Source of the DNA: Pelecanus crispus
Lineage: Eukaryota > Chordata > Aves > Pelecaniformes > Pelecanidae
DNA: 64,000 nt
Assembly (NCBI RefSeq): GCF_030463565.1
Contig: NC_134643.1
Span: forward strand, 46,910,221 to 46,974,220
Direction: 5' to 3'
Shown here: positions 14,701-23,335 of the stretch, piece by piece
Numbering within the stretch: the first letter of the stretch is position 1
Layout: every line of letters starts with the position of its first letter
The notes under the pieces: generated by a model
Seen by the model: only the letters and a program-made list of their open reading frames with translations
What the model was told of the DNA's origin: nothing
Database searches by the model: none
Program-made: the position numbers and the translations under genes

Positions 14701-15562
14701 TGCACAAGTGAAGGAAAAGTTTTTCAATGTACTATGTACAGTTTTGCACTCCTATACCTCTGACATTAGAATAATGCACACTGGGCTTGATCCAACAGAG
14801 AGTGGCTTTTGTGACTGTTGATACTGGACATTTCAAGGGCCCCCCAGGCTCTAGTCAAAAAGTCTACTTTTGATTCTGATGGGAGAGAAGTGCTTCCTTC
14901 TATGGCAACAGACTGCCAAATTATGCATCCCATGCTGGCTCTTTCCTGACTGGCACTGCATAATAGCTGTGGTAAAGATTTTAGTCGTTACCTTTAAAGC
15001 CAATTTGGCATGAAAGATTGATAAGCAGATGACTCAAACCAAATGTAGTATTTCATAAGAGAACATGTACAGGAATTGCTGCTGAGTGTTTTCTCCTTTT
15101 GCACAGTAAATGAACTAACTAGCCAAATGCATTGTTAGGTATTTGTTAAAGGGCTTTTGTTTTCCCATAAATAACCCCTGCAAGTTTTGAAAATTAAATC
15201 AGCCATCACAAGCAGGCTTTTGGAAATGTCACCAGAGCTGAATGCAGTCAGCATGCTCAAGAAATCATTTGTCATGATTCAATCAATGGGCCAGAGCAAA
15301 AATCTAAAGAAAGACTGCAGCAGAATAAACCAGCTTCAGGTTCCATGCATGCAATCAATTCAAAACATGATTAGTCCAGCAACAATTACATACTTATAGT
15401 GCCCTCCATATTAAAGAAAAAAATAACTACTGAAGTGGGAAGAATATTATATTTATCAAAATAAGCAGAGCATAGCTGCACCCAGAGATGTAGGCAGCAA
15501 CTGGTAATGGCCAGACTGCCTCTGTAGATACCTTCCAGTGCTGTGGATCCAAAGCTGGAATA
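2738..15562. other. Intergenic sequence without recognised genes
   Basis: About 12.8 kb of AT-rich, CpG-depleted DNA. Open frames on both strands are short (the longest is about 147 codons at 12745-13188) and show no family resemblance I can name. No CR1 tail, LTR, tRNA or simple-sequence array of note was seen. This is upstream intergenic DNA of TMTC2. Distal regulatory elements cannot be excluded by eye. Confidence 0.5.
15187..15402. other. Candidate conserved non-coding segment
   Basis: This is a repeat-free, non-low-complexity stretch rich in words typical of conserved non-coding elements, such as TGACATTTCCAAAAGCC in reverse, CATGATTCAATCAATGGGCC and CAATCAATTCAAAACATG. A 70-codon frame is open across it but resembles no known protein. 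The call rests only on sequence texture and is weak. Confidence 0.2.
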
Positions 15563-15675
15563 GGTCCCTGACTCACTGAAGTACTTAAGCATGTGTTTCA
15601 TTCCCAGTGAGTTCAAAGAGACTTAATCTTGTTCTTAAAGTAAGCATCTGCTTAAATGTTTAGCTGAATGAGGGC
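15563..15675 (+). repeat. Ancient MITE-like palindromic repeat, copy 1
   Basis: The left end reads GGTCCCTGACTCACTGAAGT followed by ACTTAAGCATGTG. The right end reads GCTTAAATGTTTAGCTGAAT followed by GAGGGC. The two ends are approximate inverted complements around a central AGTGAGTTCAAAGAGACTT. Three other degenerate copies in this window (16237-16345, 27026-27139, 55055-55185) share the signature of a GGCCCTGATTCAGCAA-like terminus with CACATG/TTAAG inner words. The strong divergence indicates an old, dead, non-autonomous element. I cannot name the family with certainty. Confidence 0.45.
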
Positions 15676-16236
15676 ATACTACCTCGATCCCATTTTTATT
15701 GGAAACATCCACTGACTTCTGTCACTGCAGAATTAGACTCTTAAATAGGACTTAAAGAACTGTGGATCTGGGCCTTAGTCATTCACCTATTTTGCTGTAA
15801 GCATCCTTGCTGAGTAGGGGTTGTCCTGTCCATCAGCAATACATACTTATCCAGCCTTGGGATAGTTAATGGATCAATGAATATCCCCTTACTAGAAATC
15901 TTCTCACCTGATTAGGATGATAGAGCCTGACTAGCAGAGTACTTGGGTATGACTCCATAAGCAAGATAATAACATGAGGTTGGTGTTGATCTGGGAATGC
16001 TCTGAATCAATAACATGGTTCCTGGTTACTCCCAGTCCATTTTCCCACATGCCAGAACAGCTACCAGAACACGATTAGGTGGAACAAGGTCATAAGGCTC
16101 ATGGGGTCACAGAGCAAGAGAGGCTCTGGCCTTTTGCAAAGATTCAGACCAAAGGCCATGCTGCAGGGGTGAGTGAGGTGGAAGCAGTTGTGAAAGTGTC
16201 ACGCACGGCACGCAAGATTTGAAAGGTCTATGACTA

Positions 16237-16345
16237 CCCCCATTAAAGTCAATGAGAACGAAACACACGCTTTGCTCTGCAGAGATGGGATTACTCATGC
16301 GCCTAAAATTAAACATGTGGTTGAGTGCTTTGCTGAATCAGGGCC
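16237..16345 (+). repeat. Ancient MITE-like palindromic repeat, copy 2
   Basis: Contains CATTAAAGTCAATGAGAA and ATGGGATTACTCATGCGCC, and ends GTGCTTTGCTGAATCAGGGC. That terminus is the inverse complement of the GGCCCTGATTCAGCAA left end of the copy at 27026. It looks like the right half to two-thirds of the same family as the copies at 15563, 27026 and 55055. Confidence 0.5.
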
Positions 16346-16779
16346 AGAGAGATGGAAAATGAGTACTGGCAGTACTGATTCTCCCCCATCCTCTTTTCCA
16401 CACAGCTGCCTGCTGACGCCTGCTGACTTTTTTGTAAATAAGTACTGTAGCTATAGTACTTCATTAATTACTAAAAGAAACTGGGCCATATCCAAAGTTC
16501 TGGCCTCACTGAGGTCCTACTTAGACAAAACTTCCATTAATGCCAACTTGAGATTTGACTACATTATCATAAAAATGGGATTCTGTAGTGTAAGAATAGC
16601 CATTCCTAACACAATGGATGGAGATGAGGTTTCCTATGGCAGAACCAAATTGGTGGGAAAGTATAACCAACAGACAAGTCCAAAGGAAAGGTAAATTTTC
16701 TATTGGGAAATATACAGTAGAGAGCTTCTTCCATGTTTTCCTTTTGTGTGCACTTAATCAGTTAACTTGTCAAATCTTT

Positions 16780-17165
16780 TAGCAGGAATTGGCTTTCGTT
16801 TTACCATAAATAACTCGTACAGTATCTGAGAAAATGACATACATTTGTGCACGGCAGATTTATTATTAACACATTTGCTCATTTAACAGGTCTGGTAATA
16901 ATTATTAATTTTATTCATTGTACAAAAGATTTGTGGTCACATCAAATTGTTTCTTTGATTTTAAAACCAAAAATGCAAGCTAGAGTGTGGAATCTCTGTT
17001 TGAATCAGGGAAAATGTCATGTGTGCGTGCTCGACATAAAAGACTGTTCATATGACAAGCATCTGGAATTTATGTTTGAATTTGGTAAATCACCATATTC
17101 TTACATTTCCTCACCACTTTCAGAACGATATTACAAGAATTACATTCGACCTTTTTAGAATAGGC
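16780..17165. other. Candidate conserved non-coding segment
   Basis: AT-rich but not simple sequence, with homeodomain-like words (GGTAATAATTATTAATTTTA) and TCF/LEF-like CTTTGAT, and no transposon signature. The texture is like that of vertebrate conserved non-coding elements. This is a guess from composition alone. Confidence 0.2.
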
Positions 17166-17542
17166 CTCTGTCCATCTAAACATCCCATGAGAAAACAATT
17201 GTTACAAAGTATATCATCTAAGAATATAAGTGGTACTACAGATGTTATAGCTTAATAAACTGTGTGTTTTATTTTTGTGTAAATTATAAAGCTATAGGTT
17301 TTCTGATAAACACCGATGATAGGGCTTTGATGTGCATTTTGTTACCTTTGGAAATGTGGGCATTTGATCTTCCTAAATGAAACAAGCAGTGTGAAATAGA
17401 CAAGATCTACACTTTTAGAAAGTGTTGTCTTCCCCTCTCACAGTGCAACTAAGTTTAAAAGATTTTAATACTGCATAGCATGTGGTTTGTTCTGTTAAGT
17501 TAAATCAATATTAGAGTTAAAACTGAGGAATTCTGAGAATTT

Positions 17543-17615
17543 TTGCACAAGTCATTTAACTTACCTGTTTCTCCACTTGTCAGTCTATAAAATAGTGTAT
17601 TACTAATAACTTCCT
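17543..17615 (+). repeat. MIR-like SINE core remnant
   Basis: The order of words GCACAAGTCATTTAACTTACC, CTGTTTCTCCACTTGTC, TATAAAATAGTGTATTACTA and ATAACTTCC follows the amniote MIR/tRNA-SINE core, which reads (in general form) a CAAGTCA-TTAAC block, CTCAGTTTCC, CTGTAAAATGGG, then AATAATA. It is diverged and truncated, as expected for a Mesozoic-age SINE. Confidence 0.5.
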
Positions 17616-20204
17616 TTGAACCAATGCAGTAAAATGGATTTAGAATTATAAAAAACTTGAAGATGTTAGATGAAAACTGATATGTAAGTACAAATTATTG
17701 TATCTAATATTTATTAAGTATAATATATAGCAGACAATATATGAAAAAAAAAATAATACAATGCACACCAACCCTTGGAAAACATGGTGTCTTTCATTAC
17801 TGCCAGTAGATATGGGTGTACAAGAAGAGATACCCCAGCTACTTGTTTTTTAATAGAGAAGGTGAGTTGCCAGGCTGGACACTTATCAGTAAGGTTTTGC
17901 TAGATACGGACTAACCCCAGAAAATGCAGAACTGGACACATACTTCTGCCATGCTCCAGAGGTCCATAAAGCCCCTACAACCATACTTCAATGTCAACTC
18001 CTTTTTTCTTGGTTCTTGCCTTGGTAATCATCATGTGAAGAGCAAGCCTAGACAGTTGGTCCAGGTTGGTTTTTGTCAGTCCTCAGATATTAAATGCACA
18101 GATATTAGGTCTGTGGTGTTTTAGGTGTAAGGCAGATATGCACATGCCATACACATCAGAAAAGAATTAATGGCCCTTCCCAAAAACAGGAGAGCACAGC
18201 TCTCACAATGTCCACATCTCGCAAGAGCCACTTTCAATTAGCTGTTGTGCCCATACTTGCACTTACCCAGTTGAAATCTGAACATGGACAGAAATAGATC
18301 TGTGTTAAACTTGCCTCTAACTGATAGCTGAACAACTCAGTGGCTAAAACTCAAAAGGGCTGCTGTCTATCAGACCTCCCTATGGAAGAGCAGACCTGGG
18401 AGCTGGTGTTTACTTTTTTTGGCTGCCAAAAAATCACCTTAATCTGAGCTCAAGTTAAATGCATTTAAAAAAATACACGGGTTTTGCTGCATTACTGTTT
18501 ACAAGGGAATGAAGAGTGTTCAGGCAATTCAATCCAGGAGAGATGTCAGAGGCTTTTTTGTGAGTGTGTGTGACTAAATTAATATTAAAGTGACTATAAC
18601 CTTTACATGATGAGCTCAGTCTGGAAGATAGTGATATTTGGATGAATCAGCTAAAAGTCCTGGAAGGAGATACAAGGGAACAATGCTGTACTGTGCTGAG
18701 CAGCAAGGGATGCCCAGGCATAACCCAGTGGAAGCACTGACCTGTGACAGTTTACATTGGCACTGGATTATGTAATTTTTCTCTGCCTATATCACCATCA
18801 TCTTCTCCCCCACCTCCCCTAACCATTTTACAGTGCTGGTGTGATGATCTGAGAACAGCTCTTGCAGTCCTGTTCAAGTACATCCCAAACTGGGTAGGAC
18901 AGGACCAGCGTGCAGTGAGAGGCAAGGTGTCACAGTAGGTGAAAATCTACTGGAGAGAGGCCAGGAGCAAGAAGCCTGCATGATTTACCCATCCCACCAG
19001 GGAAGACTGGAAGCTGGAGTACCCCTGTCTACCAGTTCTTAGAGTGGTTTCAAGACAATAAGGTCCCTCCGTCTAATGTAGCTGAAGAAGCCATTTAGCC
19101 TGCAAGTCAGACAGGATGTGTCAATTAAGAATGATCGAGTTTCGCTGGACTGTCTGAGATTATGGGTATTCTCTGAACTATGCTGGAAAGCAACCACAAG
19201 TCACATGGCTCTGCTTAGGAAAACTGCCTGTGGAACTGTGAGATTAATTTTGGCCTGAAAAATGAAGTTCTGACAGTTTGGATTGCTATCCTAGGCTAGT
19301 CTGTGCCTGTGGCACCCTCAGTCTACCCAGTAGCAGGTGCTGAGCTGATGGGTCACAAAGCTGGACTCAAGTAATAGAAATAAAGATAGTGTCATGGCTG
19401 GTCATTTTAGCTTCCTGATGAAGGGAGAGCAATACAAGAGCAGGAAGCATGAGGTAAGAATCACAAACAGAGCCTGGGGGGATGATTTGTTACCGTTTAG
19501 GATCATATGAGAAGACTTGAAAGAGTGTCAACAAAATCTGGGTGTGGTAAAAGTTCACCCTAACAGAGGTCTTAAAACAGGCAACAAAACAATAGCAAGA
19601 GTTCATGTGGTCTCGACCAATGGCCAAATATAGGAAACCACAATGTTTGCTTGCCTCAGCAGAAGCTGGCAGAGAAGAAGTGCCTGAAAGTGGAAACTCG
19701 CTGTGACGGCCAAGCGATGTCCAGGAGGGACCCAGACACTTCCTCACATAGCACCAGGAATTGTGTGGGCGACCCTGGCTCTGTGTGCTCAAGGATGGAT
19801 CAGGAAAGATGCCAGCAGTGAAAGCAGCATCCCTGGGGGAGTGTATGCGAGGGGGAAAAGCAGAGTGGCAGGAGGGAAAGTCAGAGCTAGACACAAATAT
19901 CCATTCTCCAGCTCCCATCACACAAAATGGTCTGTAAGATCAATCGGGGGCTGAAAACAGCTTGTCCTGCAAATGACCTTATGAAGGAGAGCAGCTGGCT
20001 AAGGGCTCTCTGTCAGTTAAGGAAAACAGGAGTCCTTGGGATTATGACAGAAAGCAATTGGAGTCTGTAGATGCTCACCCCTGGAGCACCTTCACCCACT
20101 GATGAAGAGGAAAATCTGAGGCCATGAGCCAGAGTGGTCCAACTGCACATGACTTCAGGTGAGCCTGATGACCCAACGCATGAGGAAAGAGCAACACTTC
20201 CTCA
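17616..20204. other. Intergenic sequence, nothing recognised
   Basis: No repeat family, gene or RNA feature recognised. Open frames are short on both strands. A run of A with AATAAT at 17741-17757 is the only simple sequence. Confidence 0.5.
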
Positions 20205-20209
20205 GATGT
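20205..20209. repeat. Left target-site duplication of the composite provirus
   Basis: The five bases GATGT directly abut the LTR terminus at 20210. The five bases directly outside the other LTR-derived terminus, at 25854-25858, are CATGT, a 4/5 match. A 5-bp duplication is usual for ERVL-type integration, and one substitution is plausible with age. Confidence 0.65.
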
Positions 20210-20761
20210 TGTCATAGTTTAACCCAGCAGGCAGCTAAACACCACACAGCCATTTGTTCACTCCTGCCCCGCAGTGGGATGGGGGAGAGAATCGGAAGAA
20301 AAGTAAAGCTTGTGGGTTGGGATAGAGACAGTTTAATAGGACAGAAAAGAATGGGAAAATGATAGTAATGATAAAAGAATATACAAAACAAGTGATGCAC
20401 AATGCAATTGCTCACCACCCACTAGCCGATGCCCAGGCAGATCCCAAGCAGTGGACCCCCAGGCAGCTTTTCCCCTACTTTGTATGCTGAGCATGACATC
20501 ATATGGTATGGAATATCCCTTTGGTCAGCTTGGGTCAGCTGTCCCAGCAGTGTCTCCTTACAACTTCTTGTGCACCCCCAGCCTACTTGCTGGTGGGGGG
20601 GTGTGAGAAGCAGGAAAAGGCCTTGACTCTGTGTAAGCACTGCTCAGCAGTAATGAAAACGTCAGTGTGTTATCAGCATTATTCTCATCCTAAATCCAAA
20701 ATACAGCACTATACCAGCTACTAGAAAGAAAATAAACTCTACCCCAGCTGAAACCAGGACA
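20210..20761 (-). repeat. 3' LTR (complete, 552 bp) of the ERVL-like element
   Basis: On the minus strand the LTR starts TGTCCTGGTTTCAGCTGGGG and ends CTGGGTTAAACTATGACA, giving TG...CA ends. A TATTAAA word near 20330 (minus strand) could serve as a polyadenylation signal upstream of the 3' part. The last 58 bp in plus-strand coordinates (20704-20761) recur at 25796-25853 with two mismatches, which identifies the partner LTR end. The LTR type is widespread in birds. I do not assign a database name. Confidence 0.88.
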
Positions 20762-21515
20762 GTATCCACTCCTTATTCTATACCATCTACTTCATGCCCA
20801 GGTCCCACACTTTCCAGTACATCCCAGTTGATCACCATAACCTTTCCTGTCCTTTGATATATATACAGAGTTATCATTCCCTTCGTCTATGGGCCATCCC
20901 TCTAAAATGTCCGTTGAATTCATTTAGTCCATGACTTTGGGCTCCATCTGTCATAACAGTCCTTCAGGGCAGGAGAGATGGTATGCAGTGTCGGACTGTT
21001 GCATGCTGAAGACAGTTCTGGTTCCATCACTGCTGCACTTGTCTGGTTCTATCATCGCTGCACTTTGCTCAGTTTCAATAAAATTCATTAATCTGGGTGA
21101 TTCTTACTGTAATATCATTGATACGGCATATAGCAACCTTAGTAGTGATGACATACAGTATTACATAGCATTTAACATCATACAATTTAATTCATTGGTT
21201 ATTTTCACCCAAAATTAAATCCCCTTGAAGTACACATCAGACTACCCCATCCTCCCGCATTACCCACCAAGCGCACCCAGGTCCTTGAGCAAAAGCAATC
21301 CCACGAATGGGTTTGCCTTTGCCCGGAGCAAGAATAACCCAGATCATCTTCCCCAGCATATTTTTTATGTGCACTACAGGGACTTTATTCCCTTCTACAG
21401 TATGTAAAAGTTTTGGCTGGGCAGGGCCAACTCGATTGGCAGATCCCCTAGTGCTGACTAACCAGGTGGCTTTTGCTAAATGTGTATCCCAATGTTTGAA
21501 TGTCCCACCACCCAT
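20762..21515 (-). other. ERV internal 3' region between integrase and LTR
   Basis: Sequence between the integrase remnant and the 3' LTR, with no env-like frame visible. It includes an imperfect 25-bp tandem duplication at 21017-21066 (two copies of a TCTGGTTC...GCTGCACTT unit). A modestly purine-rich AATAAGGAGTGGATAC, just inside the LTR on the minus strand, is the expected position of the polypurine tract. Confidence 0.6.
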
Positions 21516-22060
21516 TGCTCACAGGGTAGTCTTTAACAGCCCATTGTATCCTTCGATTTTCCTGGAGGCTGGTGCATGATAGCGGATGTGATATACCCAC
21601 TCAGTGCCATGCTCTTTGGCCCAGGTGTCTATAAGATTGTTTTGGAAATGACTCCCGTTGCCTGCCTCAATTCTTTCTGGGGTGCCATGTTGCCATAGCA
21701 CTTGTTTTTCAAGGCTCAGGATAGTGTTCCAGGAGGTGGCATGGGGCACTGGATATGTTTCCAGCCATCCAGTGGTTGCTTCCACCATGGCAAGCACATG
21801 GTGCTTGCCTTGGCAGGTTTGTGAGAGTGTGATACAATCAATCTGCCAGGCCTCCCCATATTTATATTTCAGCCATCGTCCTCCATACCAGAGAGGCTTT
21901 AACTGCTTGGCTTGCTTGATTGCAGTGCATGTTTCATATTCATGGATAACCTGTGCAATAGTGTCCATGGTCAAGTCCACCCCTCAATCATGAGCCCATT
22001 TATATGTTGCATCTCCTCCTTGATGGCCTGAGGCGTCATGGGCCCACCGAGCTATAAATA
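21516..22060 (-). pseudogene. ERVL-like integrase remnant (pol)
   Basis: Minus-strand translation shows a retroviral integrase. First comes an N-terminal zinc-binding remnant in which one cysteine has become tyrosine (HEYETC). Next is the first core acidic residue in WQIDCITL, and then a core with NGSHFQNN in which the second catalytic aspartate is replaced by glycine. The third acidic residue is kept in KIEGYNGLLK. A TGA near 21980 sits just before GVDLTMDTI, where CGA-to-TGA CpG decay is likely. In living retroviruses this enzyme joins viral DNA ends to the host genome. Here the copy is catalytically dead. The upstream frame continues into the RNase H segment. Confidence 0.85.
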
Positions 22061-22780
22061 ATTCACCCTTACATTGGCAGTCCAGATCCACCTGAGCCAC
22101 TTCAATCTTAGCAGCCTGATCCACCCACTGGTTGTGTTGATGTTCTTCAGCGGCCTGACTCGGGTAGGTGAGCATATGTACATGTATGTACACAATATGT
22201 ACACAATATACATATGTATGTATACAATATGTACACAATATATATACTTTTACAGCCAGGTTCTCTACCCTGGCAGCAATATCTTGCCACAATACAGCAG
22301 CCCAGATTGGTTTGCCTCTGTGCTGCCAGTTGCTCTGCTTCCATTGTTGTAACCACCCCCACAGGGCATTTGTCACCATCCATGAGTCAGTATAGAGATA
22401 AAGGACTGGCCATTTTTCTCGTTCAGCAATATCCAAAGCCAGGTGGATGGCTTCCACCTCTGCAAACTGACTCAATTCCCCTTCTCCTTCAGCAGTTTCT
22501 GTGACTTGTCATATAGGACTCCATACAGCAGCCTTCCACCTCTGGTGCTTTCCCACAAGACGACAAGACCCATCAGTGAATAGGGCATATTGCTTCCATT
22601 TTCTGGTAGTTTATTATACAGCGGGGCCTTTTCAGCACATGTCACCTCCTCCTCAGGCAATATTCCAAAATCTTTGTCTTCTGGCCAGTCCATGATCACT
22701 TCCAAGGTTCCTGGGTGACTGGGGTTTCCTGTTTGAACATTCGAACTTGTTGCGTGATTAGTGCAACCCACTTACTCCAC
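22061..22780 (-). pseudogene. ERVL-like RNase H remnant (pol), with minisatellite
   Basis: Minus-strand pieces show a retroviral RNase H: a segment with MAEAEQLA-like helix character near 22350, the acidic motif LYTDSW near 22395, and FAEVEAIHLALDIA near 22460, with a tether-like upstream part to 22771. The frame is broken several times. A TGTACACAATA-type repeat (22174-22247) has expanded inside it without closing one frame. The context is the middle of pol, between the reverse transcriptase end and integrase. Confidence 0.8.
22174..22247. repeat. AT-rich minisatellite inside RNase H remnant
   Basis: Imperfect tandem units of the type ATATGTACACA alternate with TATACATATGTATG over 74 bp. 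It lies inside the RNase H coding remnant, so it is an expansion that arose after, or in, this proviral lineage. Confidence 0.8.
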
Positions 22781-23335
22781 GTAGCATCAGTTGCATGATG
22801 TGTAGAGGGGACCCTCCCTTTGAACATCCAGTCCAGCACTGGCAGTCAGGGTGCCAGGAGGAGCTGTGCTTCAGTACCAACAACTTCCAAAGCAGCTTGA
22901 ACCCCTTCATATGCTACCAATATCTCTTTCTCAGTTGGAGTATAGCAGGCCTTGGATCTTCTGTATCCCTGACTCCAAAACCCAACGGGTTGACCTCGAA
23001 TCTTCTCTGGTGCTTTCTGCCAGAGGCTCCAGAGAGGGCCATTCTCCCTGGCTGTGGTGTAGAGCACATTTCTTACATCTTGTCCTGCCTGGACTGGCCC
23101 AAGGGTTACAGTATGAACTATCTCCTGTTTAATTTGTTCAAAGGCTTGTTGTTGCTCAGGACCCCATTTGAAATCGTTCTTCTTCTGGGACACTTGATAG
23201 TTGGTGGAGACATAGCTGTTATTTTGTTGATCACATCCATTGGGATCTGACAACGTTGAGCTTGCCATTTTATTCCTAAAAACTGGATCTCCTGTGCAGG
23301 TCCCTTGATGCCTTCTCAGTCCCAAACCTCTGATA
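22781..23335 (-). pseudogene. End of ERVL-like reverse transcriptase (pol), internally deleted
   Basis: The minus strand encodes the thumb/connection side of a retroviral reverse transcriptase. QEIQFLGIKWQ lies near 23280, followed by CQIPMDVINKITAMSPP. There is then an abrupt join near 23200 to QKKNDFKWGPEQQQAFEQIK, where roughly 30 residues seem to be missing relative to related pol proteins, and then a segment ending EAQLLLAP. The YxDD-containing catalytic part is absent: the sequence further upstream is WWTR1-derived. A nonsense codon is present near 23325. Confidence 0.8.

Noticed and set aside
22074-23250. Plus-strand open frames across the provirus
   Set aside because: They are antisense shadows of the minus-strand pol remnant.
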